A DNA stretch of 64,000 nucleotides, taken from contig NZ_FOLQ01000003.1 of the NCBI RefSeq assembly GCF_900112365.1, forward strand, positions 372,001 through 436,000, read 5' to 3'. The position numbers and the translations under genes are program-made. Below the pieces are notes generated by a model, which did not search any database, was not told the origin of the DNA, and saw only the letters and a list, made by a program, of their open reading frames with translations. Source of the stretch: Spirosoma endophyticum. Its GTDB lineage: Bacteria; Bacteroidota; Bacteroidia; Cytophagales; Spirosomataceae. This document shows, piece after piece, positions 17,838 through 26,515 of the stretch (position 1 is the first letter of the stretch; the number at the start of each line of letters is the position of its first letter).

Positions 17838-19991
17838 ATGAAATCTAGCTACTATTTCGTTCTCCTTACTACGTTGTTTCTGGCTTCAGGAACGGTATTC
17901 GGGCAAACGCCATCGCCCAAAGTGGCAACCGTTAATCTGTCGAAAATCGATCCGGGTAGTTATGATGGGAGCTGGTGGAATCGGACGCCGGTTCGGTTAA
18001 TTCAGACCAACCTGCGCGAAACAGACGCACTGATGAATACCGATGCGTATGTACAATCGATGGTGGATGCGTCCGCGAACGTAGTGATGCTGAACGTGGG
18101 CGGCATTGTGGCGAACTATCCCACCAAACTTGATTACCATTTCAGGAATCAATTCATGAAAGATGGTGATCTGGTGGGCGATCTGGTGAAAAAACTTCAT
18201 GCAAAAGGCATCAAAGTGATTGGCCGTTTTGATTTCAGCAAAATCAATGAAATATACGCCGAAAAGAAACCCGAATGGCTGTATGTAGGCACCAACGGAA
18301 AGCATGTCCATTTCAACGGGCAGGTGCACACATGCCCCAACGGCGGTTATCAGCAGGAATACGGCTTCGAGATATTGAAAGAGGCCATTACGAAGTATCC
18401 GCTCGATGGGATTTTCTTCAATATGATCGGCTACACGACGTCGGATTATAGCGGAACGTATCATGGAATCTGTCAGTGCGATAACTGTAAAAAACGCTTT
18501 CAGACCGAAACGGGAATGACGCTGCCCGTGAAAGCCGACATGAACGATCCGGTCTTCCGACGCTACAATACGTTCAAAAAGACCACCGCCGATGAGCTTT
18601 TCTACAAAATTGGTGACTACGTTAAAAAGCTGAATCCGAATCTGATTGTCAATACGTATGCCGATGCGGGCGTCGATATGATTCGCGATGAATCAAGTTC
18701 CTGGCTAACGGATGATTACGAATGGAATTACTCCGGCACCGACCACGTAAAACGCGTTTTAGGCTCCTACAAAGACAAGACACCGAGCAACGTTTTCATT
18801 TACTTTATCGCCATTCCCTTTAGGCACACCGCTACGTCGCCCAACATTGGCCGGGTGTGGTTGCTGGGCAACATGCTCAATGGTGCACCACTCGATTTTA
18901 ACGTCATTGGTACGTTGGTTAATCAGGACGACCGCGTATTTATTCCTATTCTGAACGACCTCTACGGCTTTCATAAAAAGAACGAGAAACTGTTCACGAA
19001 TCTTAAACCGGTTAGCCACGTTGGACTCATTAAAGGCGCCGAAAAAGAGTATCGGGGGATGATCAAGCTACTTTCCGAGGAGCACATTATGTACGATATC
19101 ATCGAGCCATTGACGATTGGCAGCAAATCGGCACCGCGATCCTTGCAGGAATACGATGCCCTGATTCTGGGCGATCTTCCCAATATGTCAGATCTGTTGA
19201 TCGCTCAACTTGATGAGTATGTACAAAAAGGTGGGAAATTGCTGGCAACGGGTTTCAGCTCAACGAACGACGAAACGGGTAAGCCGATGCAAAAAATCCG
19301 GCTTAAATCGCTGGGTGTTGCACCCGAATACGAATTGTTTCCCAGAGCGAATTCGACCTATCTGCAGGTATCAGCCAGTGATAAAAAAACCTTGGGGACA
19401 GATACGTTCAAAGACCTCGATCTGGTCATGATGTATTCCGATTTTATGAAATGTAAAATCAGCGGTCAGGCTCAACATTACATGAAACTCGTGCCTACCG
19501 TTCGGTTTGGCCCACCTGAGAAATCATATTTTACCGACGCCGAGATTACCGATGCGCCCGGTCTAATCAGCAATACGTACGGGAAAGGCCAAACTGTTTT
19601 CATTCCGTGGCGGCTGGGTTCGCAGTACGAGTTCAAAGGCAATCATGCGCATCGGGCACTTTTTGTATCAGCCTTGCAAAACGTGCTTCAAACGCCCGGT
19701 TCGATTAAGACCAATGCGTCGCCCCTCATCGAAATGACGCACATGACCAATCGGAACGGCGCGTTTGAATGGATCGGGATGATCAACCATTCGGGGCAGG
19801 TTGGCGCATCGTTACGGGAGCCAATTCCCATTCAAAACACAACTGTTCGGTTCAAGCCCGCCAAACCCGTTAAGCAGCTCAAACTGATGCGGTCGGGTAG
19901 TGAATTGAAATTCACGCAAAGCAACGGCTGGGTAGAGTGCGTCGTGCCGAACGTAGCGGATTTTGAAATGCTGGTTTGTCTCTATCAGTAG
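17838..19991 (+). CDS. Secreted GHL6-type hypothetical glycosyl hydrolase (paralogue of the protein at 11690)
   Basis: A 717-aa protein with a Sec signal peptide (residues 1-23, ending GTVFGQ). Its layout matches the protein at 11690: a barrel-like N-terminal half with the C212-x-C214-x2-C217 motif in GICQCDNCKKRF, then a class-I-glutaminase-like domain (YDALILGDLPNMSD; VQKGGKLLATGFSS) and a beta-rich C-terminus. Both keep segments such as NVGGIVANYPTKL/SAGGIVAFYPTKI. One copy uses Tat and the other Sec. A carbohydrate-active role in the periplasm or outside the cell is inferred; no substrate is assigned. Confidence 0.7.
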   Translation: MKSSYYFVLLTTLFLASGTVFGQTPSPKVATVNLSKIDPGSYDGSWWNRTPVRLIQTNLRETDALMNTDAYVQSMVDASANVVMLNVGGIVANYPTKLDYHFRNQFMKDGDLVGDLVKKLHAKGIKVIGRFDFSKINEIYAEKKPEWLYVGTNGKHVHFNGQVHTCPNGGYQQEYGFEILKEAITKYPLDGIFFNMIGYTTSDYSGTYHGICQCDNCKKRFQTETGMTLPVKADMNDPVFRRYNTFKKTTADELFYKIGDYVKKLNPNLIVNTYADAGVDMIRDESSSWLTDDYEWNYSGTDHVKRVLGSYKDKTPSNVFIYFIAIPFRHTATSPNIGRVWLLGNMLNGAPLDFNVIGTLVNQDDRVFIPILNDLYGFHKKNEKLFTNLKPVSHVGLIKGAEKEYRGMIKLLSEEHIMYDIIEPLTIGSKSAPRSLQEYDALILGDLPNMSDLLIAQLDEYVQKGGKLLATGFSSTNDETGKPMQKIRLKSLGVAPEYELFPRANSTYLQVSASDKKTLGTDTFKDLDLVMMYSDFMKCKISGQAQHYMKLVPTVRFGPPEKSYFTDAEITDAPGLISNTYGKGQTVFIPWRLGSQYEFKGNHAHRALFVSALQNVLQTPGSIKTNASPLIEMTHMTNRNGAFEWIGMINHSGQVGASLREPIPIQNTTVRFKPAKPVKQLKLMRSGSELKFTQSNGWVECVVPNVADFEMLVCLYQ

Positions 19992-20017
19992 TACGTCTAA
20001 CTAATCGCTCAAAAAAG

Positions 20018-20025
20018 TATTTTTG
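20018..20025 (+). promoter_or_regulatory. Possible -7 promoter box TATTTTTG upstream of glycerate kinase
   Basis: TATTTTTG matches the Bacteroidota -7 consensus TAnnTTTG and lies 18 nt before ATG 20044. No TTTG -33 box is seen at the usual spacing, so support is modest. Confidence 0.35.
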
Positions 20026-20043
20026 CCCACTCCTTTCGCTATT

Positions 20044-21183
20044 ATGAAAACAATCCGTGTCCTCATTGCCCCCAATGCGTTTAAACACAGTCTTAATGCC
20101 ACAGACGTAGCCCTTGCCATTCAGGAGGGATTACAGAAAAGTAACCTTGACTGCGTTTGCGAATGCTTTCCGGTCGGCGATGGGGGGGATGGCACGGGTG
20201 AGTTAATGATCAAAAAACACAACGGCTTGCTCATTTCGGCCGAAGTAAACGACCCGTTTGACCGAAAAATTACCTCATCGTTTGGGTTGGTCAATGAGGG
20301 CGAAACGGCGGTTATCGAAATGGCGAATGCGTCGGGGCTTCATCTGGTAAAACACGAAGACTTAAATCCACTACGGGCTACGTCGTTCGGTACCGGCGAA
20401 TTGATGAAGCTGGCGCTGGATAAAGGCGTCACCCAGTTCGTGCTGGCCATTGGTGGGTCGGCTACAGTCGATGGGGGCACGGGCATTTTGCGGGCGCTGG
20501 GCATCCGGTTTTTAGACGCGGCTGGTCGCGAACTGACGGCCCCCGAAACACTGACAGAACTCGCTAAAATTGATGTTTCCGGACTTGATCAGCGGATTTT
20601 GGGTTGTGATATAAACATCCTCTGCGATGTCGACAATACGTTGATCGGTGAACACGGGTCGGCGGCTGTTTTTGGGCCTCAAAAAGGAGCAACGCCCGAA
20701 GGCGTCAAAATACTGGATGCCAGTTTGAGCAAGTTCGCCGACGTCGCGTTGTCCCAGACAGGCATTGACATGACGACCGTTATTCACGGCGGAGCTGCAG
20801 GCGGTGTCGCTGCGGGACTTTACACATTCCTGAATGCGAAACTTGTCAATGGCATTGATTTCTTTCTGGCGTTCACGGGTTTCGATGACGCCGTCGCTAA
20901 GGCAGATATTGTCATTACCGGCGAAGGTAGCATCGATGAACAAACGCTGCACGGAAAAGGCCCATATGGCGTAGCGTATCAGGCAAAACAAAAAAATCTA
21001 CCCGTAATCGGCATTGCAGGCAAAATTCCGCTGGAACAAAACGATAAATTAAATCAATATTTCGACGTATTATTGGCTATTGGCAATGGGCCTGCGGACA
21101 TAACGACGGCCCTGAAATACGCCAGGGAAAACTTGGTACGTACCGCCTGGCAAGTCGGTAATCTGTTGGCCGTTAAGCCATAG
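20044..21183 (+). CDS. Glycerate kinase (GarK/GlxK family)
   Basis: This is 379 aa from ATG 20044; an in-frame TTG at 20023 is rejected because the family starts near MKTIRVLIAPNAFKHSL. Family signatures include FPVGDGGDGTGELM, ALAIGGSATVDGGTGIL, GAAGGVAAGLYTFLNA and VITGEGSIDEQTLHGKGP. It phosphorylates D-glycerate to a phosphoglycerate, usually 2-phosphoglycerate in this family, feeding lower glycolysis. It is the likely cytoplasmic end of the pathway encoded from about 13.9 kb. It is followed by an aminotransferase gene 55 nt downstream. Confidence 0.93.
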   Translation: MKTIRVLIAPNAFKHSLNATDVALAIQEGLQKSNLDCVCECFPVGDGGDGTGELMIKKHNGLLISAEVNDPFDRKITSSFGLVNEGETAVIEMANASGLHLVKHEDLNPLRATSFGTGELMKLALDKGVTQFVLAIGGSATVDGGTGILRALGIRFLDAAGRELTAPETLTELAKIDVSGLDQRILGCDINILCDVDNTLIGEHGSAAVFGPQKGATPEGVKILDASLSKFADVALSQTGIDMTTVIHGGAAGGVAAGLYTFLNAKLVNGIDFFLAFTGFDDAVAKADIVITGEGSIDEQTLHGKGPYGVAYQAKQKNLPVIGIAGKIPLEQNDKLNQYFDVLLAIGNGPADITTALKYARENLVRTAWQVGNLLAVKP

Positions 21184-21238
21184 TTCGTTGGCAAACCTGT
21201 TAACGGGAACCTATTTCAGGCGCTAAACTCCTCAAACC

Positions 21239-22513
21239 ATGTCTACGCTGTCTAAACGACAATTTTTGAAAAGTATCGTTGGCGCGACGACCCTGTCGGT
21301 GGGGGACTGGCCCGATTTGAACGAAGCCCTGGCGCAGGTCAGGCACGTATCATCTGCAGAATTGGCGACGAAAGAGGATTTTTGGGCTACTATTCGGACG
21401 GCTTACCCCGTCACCAACGATTTTATTCAACTCGAAAATGGCTACTATTCCTTGGCGGCACAGCCCGTGATGGATAGCTATCTGCAACACATTCGAGACA
21501 TAAACAGCGTGTCGTCCTATTACATGCGGACGCGGCAGTTCAGCGACAAACGGGAATCCCAAACGAAACTGGCGGCCTTGTTAGGCTGCTCGCCCGACGA
21601 GCTGATTATTACCCGAAACACCACCGAATCGCTGGACACGGTCATTGGTGGACTACCCTGGAAAGCGGGCGACGAAGCCGTCATGGCCGAGCAGGATTAC
21701 GGCGCCATGCTTGATATGTTCCGGCTTCAGGCCCGTCGGCACGGAATTGTAAACCGGGTTATTTCGCTGCCCAACCACCCAAAATCTGACGCGGAAATAG
21801 TCAATTTATACGAGAAAGCCATTACATCCAAAACGCGGTTGCTGATGGTTTGCCACATGGTGAACATCACAGGGCAGATTTTGCCGGTTCGTCAGATCGT
21901 CGAAATGGCGCACAAACACAACGTTGAGGTGTTGGTCGATGGTGCCCACGCGTTTGGGCAGTTGGCATTTACGCTCCCCGACCTCGGCGGCTGCGATTAC
22001 TATGCCAGCAGTCTGCATAAATGGCTCGGTACGCCCCTTGGCGCAGGCCTGCTGTATGTGCGTAAGGACAAAATTGAACCTCTGTGGCCCCTGTTTGCCG
22101 ACAGCAGCGTTCCCGATGACGATATTCGGAAGCTGAATCATACGGGTACACATCCGGTGGCTACGGATCTGGCCATTCAGGATGCGATCAAATTTCACGA
22201 AGGCATTGGCATTGAGCGCAAAGAAGCCCGACTGCGGTACCTGCAACGCTACTGGACCGATCGGGTACGTAACAATCCCAATATACTACTCAATACGTCC
22301 GAAACGCCTACGCGTTCCTGCGCCATCGCCAACGTGGGCGTAAAGGGAAAAGCGCCCGCTGAACTGGCTAAGCTCCTGTTTGACAGGTATAAAATTTTTA
22401 CTGTAGCCATTGATGGGGCCAATGTACATGGCGTACGCGTGACACCGCATTTATACACAACCACCGCCGAATTAGACCAATTCGTAAAGGCGCTAAAGGA
22501 ACTGGCGGGCTAA
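21239..22513 (+). CDS. Class V aminotransferase (isopenicillin-N epimerase-like), with Tat-like leader
   Basis: A 424-aa PLP fold-type I enzyme. The probable Schiff-base lysine is Lys261 in SSLHKWLGTPLG, preceded by the PLP-binding Asp in VLVDGAHAFGQL. The N-terminus (SKRQFLKSIVGATTLSV) looks like a degenerate twin-arginine leader (KR) followed by a linker ending around LAQ, so the enzyme may be exported, which is unusual for a PLP enzyme. Its substrate could be an amino acid or an amino-sugar-like compound. Placement after glycerate kinase suggests the same operon, but its role there is unclear. Confidence 0.8.
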   Translation: MSTLSKRQFLKSIVGATTLSVGDWPDLNEALAQVRHVSSAELATKEDFWATIRTAYPVTNDFIQLENGYYSLAAQPVMDSYLQHIRDINSVSSYYMRTRQFSDKRESQTKLAALLGCSPDELIITRNTTESLDTVIGGLPWKAGDEAVMAEQDYGAMLDMFRLQARRHGIVNRVISLPNHPKSDAEIVNLYEKAITSKTRLLMVCHMVNITGQILPVRQIVEMAHKHNVEVLVDGAHAFGQLAFTLPDLGGCDYYASSLHKWLGTPLGAGLLYVRKDKIEPLWPLFADSSVPDDDIRKLNHTGTHPVATDLAIQDAIKFHEGIGIERKEARLRYLQRYWTDRVRNNPNILLNTSETPTRSCAIANVGVKGKAPAELAKLLFDRYKIFTVAIDGANVHGVRVTPHLYTTTAELDQFVKALKELAG

Positions 22514-22651
22514 AAAATAGCCTGGATTTTTCCGGCGATGCATCAATAAGTCAGATTTCAGCGTACTGAACGTAGTGGTCTATTCGTTTTTTGTGTAGTT
22601 TACCAACACTTATCCTGTTTTTTACTTTGACTCATTAAAATTCAACTGATT

Positions 22652-23116
22652 ATGAAGCGTTACGTATATGTACTTTGCTTGGCTATTGCATTTGCTGGAC
22701 TATCATCCTGTAGTAAAAATAATGACCCTGAACCTGTTTCACCCGTAGTAGGACGATGGGAGTTAAACAGAGGGTTGTTAAGTGGTTTCTTGGCCCCAAA
22801 TACAAACATTAATGGTGCAGGGATAGATCTTTACAATTACGATTTTGGCTCTTATTCATCAAGAATTGATATTCGTACAGATAAATCATTTCTTGATAAT
22901 ATTAAATCAGACGGTGGTGTTGGTGATGCTACGGGCACTTGGGATTATACAAACACCTCGTTAACATTAAATTATGACAATGGTGATAAAGAAACTTACA
23001 CCTATAGCTCTAATAAAGGCATAGAAGAACTTACTTCTACAACTTCGGATATTACTTTACCTATTAGTAGTACGTCAACAGCAGCAGGTAAGCTTCAATA
23101 TGTTTATAGAAAATAA
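22652..23116 (+). CDS. Lipocalin-like small lipoprotein, function unknown
   Basis: A 154-aa protein with a type II signal (lipobox GLSSC, Cys20). The G-x-W-like start of a beta barrel (VVGRWELNRG) and the later GTWDYTNTSLTLNYDNGD resemble the lipocalin-like lipoproteins common in Bacteroidota. The gene is visibly more AT-rich than its neighbours, with many AT-ending codons, and it stands alone with a strong terminator behind it. Possibly recently acquired or fast evolving. Function unknown. Confidence 0.75.
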   Translation: MKRYVYVLCLAIAFAGLSSCSKNNDPEPVSPVVGRWELNRGLLSGFLAPNTNINGAGIDLYNYDFGSYSSRIDIRTDKSFLDNIKSDGGVGDATGTWDYTNTSLTLNYDNGDKETYTYSSNKGIEELTSTTSDITLPISSTSTAAGKLQYVYRK

Positions 23117-23172
23117 ATTGATTTATATGCCTGTTATTGCGAACTCCGCAGCGTAATTAGTATGATTTTATG

Positions 23173-23204
23173 AAAAGACCGATGAACCCCATCGGTCTTT
23201 TTTT
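23173..23204 (+). terminator. Intrinsic terminator after the lipocalin-like gene
   Basis: A perfect 12-bp stem (AAAAGACCGATG at 23173-23184 with its complement at 23190-23201) has a 5-nt loop and runs into TTT after the stem's own Ts. It is a classical intrinsic terminator. Confidence 0.9.
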
Positions 23205-23597
23205 ATGCCTGCTTCGTATTAAAAAGTCTATTTGTTCTTGCTTACTGGAAACAATCGCCTTACCTCCACGCGCTACGTATCTACTGTTTTCAACTCGTTA
23301 ACTTTCTCGCATAACAATGTAGTAATGGCTCGTTTGACCAGGCCTCATTTACCGTTCACTAAATTGCCAATAGGGATGTATTGGAACCCAAGTGAAATTT
23401 TTTCTATTGATAATGATCTTGAAAAAGCTATATAAATTTGTGAATACGAAAAATATCAAAATAAATTAAAAGGTGTTTTTCTTAAGGAATGCATCTCTTT
23501 GTTGCCATTAATTCGTACTTTCACAAAACCCTATCTACTAGGGAGTTATATTGTACTTTACTTTTATTTTATCTCAGATAAATACAAAAATACATCC
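23205..23597. other. AT-rich intergenic stretch without a convincing gene
   Basis: About 390 nt separate the terminator from the HisC-like gene. The only open frames are short: a 67-codon frame from a TTG at 23232 with an internal ATG at 23325, and an N-terminal extension of the next gene from 23499. Neither has a recognisable domain or a clear ribosome site. The stretch may hold the promoter of the following operon, but I see no TAnnTTTG box with good spacing. Confidence 0.5.
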
Positions 23598-24770
23598 ATG
23601 TCATCACAACTAACTCGCCGAGACTGGCTTCGTGCCAGCGGCCTCCTGACAGCTGGTCTCGGTCTGAGCCGGTTTACCACTGCCGCGGCCGCACACCCTA
23701 CTGCTCCACTTGTGTCAGGCTTCACGAATGAATTCGCCTTCGCGGCAGATCCGTTCGACAAGATGCCTAAACTGAGGGCACGTCTGTTAGCAAATGAGAA
23801 TCCACTGGGTATTGCGCCTAGCGCCAAGGAAGCGCTCATTAAGGCGGCCGATCTTGGCAACCGCTACGCCTGGATGGAGTTTGGGGAACTGAAAACCCTC
23901 CTGGCAAATGACAATTCGGTGAAACCCACGAACATCATGATGTCGCCTGGTTCGTCGGATATTCTGATGGCCGCAGCCGATCATTTTGCTAAAGGTGGCG
24001 GGACGATTCTGACCAGCGCCATGACGTATGATGATCTTTTGCAACGAGCACAGAAGTTCGGTGCCAAGATCGTAGCGTTGCCGATGACGAAAGACTATAA
24101 ATTTGACCTCAAAGCCATCAAAGCGGCTATTACGCCCGAGGTGAAGATGGTCTATATTGTTAACCCGAACAACCCAACCGGCACGATTATTCCGACGGCT
24201 GAACTGGAAGCCTTCATTCGGGAAGTGGCGCCTAAAGTGCCCGTCTTCATTGACGAAGCCTATATTGATTTCTACGAACCCGCCGAGCGCCCACAACTGG
24301 GTAAACTCGTAGGCGAAGGGTTGAACGTAATTCTGGCCCGTACATTCTCGAAAATCCACGGCTTTGCCGGTCTTCGCCTGGGCTATGCTATCGCTCAACC
24401 CGATATGTTGAAGATCCTGCATGCCTACACTAACGGCGATTTCGCTGTCAGCATTACAACACTTATGGCGGGTATTGCCAGTTATAAAGACATCGACTGG
24501 CAGAATCATTGCCGCGCCGAAAACGCCAAAGCCCGTACGTATACGACGAAAGCCCTGACCGATATGGGCTACGAAGTCATTCCATCAGCTACGAATTTTA
24601 TTCTGTTTCCGATACGTATGAAAACCAAAACGTTCGAGACGCAAATGTTCGGACAGGGCATTGGTATCCAAACCCGCGACTTCAACGGACAGCCGTATTG
24701 CCGGGTGAGCGTGGGGACGATGGACGAAATGGCTATGTTCATGGATAGCTTCAAAAAAGTAGTTGGGTAA
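23598..24770 (+). CDS. HisC-like class I/II aminotransferase with Tat signal
   Basis: This is 390 aa from ATG 23598. The upstream in-frame start at 23499 would bury the signal and is rejected. The N-terminus has a twin-arginine motif (TRRDWLRASG) and a hydrophobic Ala-rich stretch, so export is likely. The enzyme core matches histidinol-phosphate-type aminotransferases: LRARLLANENPLGIAPS, VNPNNPTGTIIP, FIDEAYIDF and the PLP lysine Lys252 in RTFSKIHGFAGLRLGY. A periplasmic position argues against histidine synthesis and for processing of an external amino acid. The flavin amine oxidase gene follows 96 nt later. Confidence 0.88.
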   Translation: MSSQLTRRDWLRASGLLTAGLGLSRFTTAAAAHPTAPLVSGFTNEFAFAADPFDKMPKLRARLLANENPLGIAPSAKEALIKAADLGNRYAWMEFGELKTLLANDNSVKPTNIMMSPGSSDILMAAADHFAKGGGTILTSAMTYDDLLQRAQKFGAKIVALPMTKDYKFDLKAIKAAITPEVKMVYIVNPNNPTGTIIPTAELEAFIREVAPKVPVFIDEAYIDFYEPAERPQLGKLVGEGLNVILARTFSKIHGFAGLRLGYAIAQPDMLKILHAYTNGDFAVSITTLMAGIASYKDIDWQNHCRAENAKARTYTTKALTDMGYEVIPSATNFILFPIRMKTKTFETQMFGQGIGIQTRDFNGQPYCRVSVGTMDEMAMFMDSFKKVVG

Positions 24771-24774
24771 AAAC

Positions 24775-24853
24775 AGTCAACAGTCGATAGTCAATAGTCG
24801 TTAGTAGCCATCACTATTTCGCTCCTGCCACTATTGACTGACGAATGTTGACT
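24775..24853. repeat. Imperfect intergenic palindrome built from AGTCAA/ATAGTC words
   Basis: The arm 24775-24798 pairs with 24830-24853 at about 21 of 24 positions. Each arm contains short repeated words (AGTCAA, ATAGTC). It sits between the HisC-like and amine oxidase genes and resembles other low-complexity palindromes in this window in design, not in sequence. Confidence 0.65.
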
Positions 24854-24866
24854 TATAACTGTTTCT

Positions 24867-26441
24867 ATGACTCGAAGAGACTTCATCAATTCAACAAGTG
24901 CCAGTTATGCCAGTCTGTTGGCGTGGGGAATGTTACAACCCGCACCCGCAACGACGCTTAATTTACCTGCTAACGGTCGGCGGGAGGATGGTAAAGGTCG
25001 TAAAGTATTGGTGTTGGGAGCGGGGCTTGCGGGCATGGCGACAGCCTATGAACTCGGCAAACTCGGCTACGATTGCACCGTTCTGGAAGCTCGTTCGCGG
25101 TCGGGTGGCCGTGTCTGGACAATCCGGGGCGGTACTAAAGAAACTGAAATAGGGGAGAGCAACGGGCAAACCTCCTCCTTTGAAGAAGGTCTGTATTTCA
25201 ATGGTGGAGCCGCCCGAATTCCGCATCACCATCAGCTGACACTCCACTATTGCCGCGAGCTGGGTGTACCATTACAAATGTTCAACGGCAATAACGAAGC
25301 GGGTTATCTGTACAACGACGGTGGGACGGGTGATCTGGCCAACCGGCGGTTGCGTATCAAGGAGTACCACAACGACATGCGTGGCTACACCGCCGAACTG
25401 CTTGCCAAAGCGTTGGATCAGCCCGGTTTGGATCAGCAGTTGACCAAGGAAGATATTGAGAAACTGGTCGATTTTCTGAAAAACGAGGGCGATCTGAACA
25501 CGGCGCATCTCTACAAAGGCACGAACCGACGCGGTTATAAAACGAAAGATCATCCCGGCGCAGGTCATAAGCCCGGAAATATGACCGATCCCTTCGGTCT
25601 GACCGATTTGCTACGTTCGGGATTTATGCAGCCCGTGTTTTACAATGTCGGCGACTACATCTACGAACAGCAAACGACGCTTTTACAGCCCGTTGGCGGT
25701 ATGGATGCCATTCCGAAGGCATTGGAGAAAAAACTGACCGGCAAAATTATTTTCAATGCGACGGTGTCAGAATTGCGAAAGACCGAAAATGGCGTTCGGG
25801 TTGTCTACCAGAAAGATGGCAAACCCGTAGAAGTTACGGGCGAATTCTGCGTCTGTACGCTGCCGTTGCCGATGCTGAAGAACCTTGAGTCTGATTTATC
25901 GGGTACGGTGAAGCGGGCGGCTGACTTTGTGCCATATATCAAAACGGGTAAAATTGGTCTGCAATTCAAACGTCGTTTCTGGGAGGAAGACGACTGGATT
26001 TACGGCGGAATTTCACGTACTAATATGGATATCAATCAGATATGGTATCCTTCCTATGGTTTTCAGGGTAAAAAGGGCGTCCTGATCGGCTATTATAATT
26101 TCTACAGTCGGGCCGAAGCTGTGGGCGCCATGTCCATTGCTGAACGTGAAAAAATGGCTTTGGCGCAGGGAGTTAAAATCCATCCACAATACCCGACAGA
26201 GTTCGAGAATTCGTTTTCGTTGGCCTGGCATCGGGTGCCTTACAGCGGAGGAGGCTGGGCCACGTACGACGATGCAACGCGAAAGAAATACTATCCTTCC
26301 CTGATTGAAGCCGATGGGAATATTTATTTTGCCGGGGAACACACTACGTATCTGACTGCCTGGATGGCTGGCGCGTTCACATCCGCCCACCGAACCGTCG
26401 AAGCCATTCACGCTCGGGTGGGAGAGTACACGAAAAAGTAA
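24867..26441 (+). CDS. Flavin monoamine/L-amino-acid oxidase family protein with Tat-like signal
   Basis: A 524-aa FAD amine oxidase. The N-terminus TRRDFINSTSAS gives a twin-arginine-type leader. The dinucleotide motif GAGLAG lies at residues 51-56, followed by VLEARSRSGGRVWT. The C-terminal FAD motif is IYFAGEHTTYLTAWMAGAF. The family oxidatively deaminates amines or L-amino acids, giving a keto acid or aldehyde, ammonia and peroxide (or a reduced acceptor). Export would place it with the Tat-signal aminotransferase next to it. The substrate is not predictable. Confidence 0.9.
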   Translation: MTRRDFINSTSASYASLLAWGMLQPAPATTLNLPANGRREDGKGRKVLVLGAGLAGMATAYELGKLGYDCTVLEARSRSGGRVWTIRGGTKETEIGESNGQTSSFEEGLYFNGGAARIPHHHQLTLHYCRELGVPLQMFNGNNEAGYLYNDGGTGDLANRRLRIKEYHNDMRGYTAELLAKALDQPGLDQQLTKEDIEKLVDFLKNEGDLNTAHLYKGTNRRGYKTKDHPGAGHKPGNMTDPFGLTDLLRSGFMQPVFYNVGDYIYEQQTTLLQPVGGMDAIPKALEKKLTGKIIFNATVSELRKTENGVRVVYQKDGKPVEVTGEFCVCTLPLPMLKNLESDLSGTVKRAADFVPYIKTGKIGLQFKRRFWEEDDWIYGGISRTNMDINQIWYPSYGFQGKKGVLIGYYNFYSRAEAVGAMSIAEREKMALAQGVKIHPQYPTEFENSFSLAWHRVPYSGGGWATYDDATRKKYYPSLIEADGNIYFAGEHTTYLTAWMAGAFTSAHRTVEAIHARVGEYTKK

Positions 26442-26461
26442 CTAAATCAAACCAATAAGCT

Positions 26462-26485
26462 GAGACCCTGAAGCGGAGCGGTCTC
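26462..26485. repeat. Small hairpin GAGACC/GGTCTC before the Hint gene
   Basis: GAGACC (26462-26467) and GGTCTC (26480-26485) can pair around a 12-nt loop, followed by TAAAA. It lies between the amine oxidase stop and the Hint protein start, and could be a weak processing or attenuation site. Confidence 0.4.
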
Positions 26486-26515
26486 TAAAACATTATGGGT
26501 TTAACCATAAAAACC

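Noticed and set aside
20023-20043. Upstream TTG start for glycerate kinase
   Set aside because: Adds residues not seen in the family; ATG 20044 starts at the conserved MKTIRV region.
23232-23435. 67-codon frame starting at TTG
   Set aside because: No ribosome site, signal, or recognisable sequence; kept only in the description of the spacer.
23787-24509. Long antisense frame of about 240 codons over the HisC-like gene
   Set aside because: It lies opposite a well-supported aminotransferase and has no family-like sequence, so it is a shadow of codon bias.
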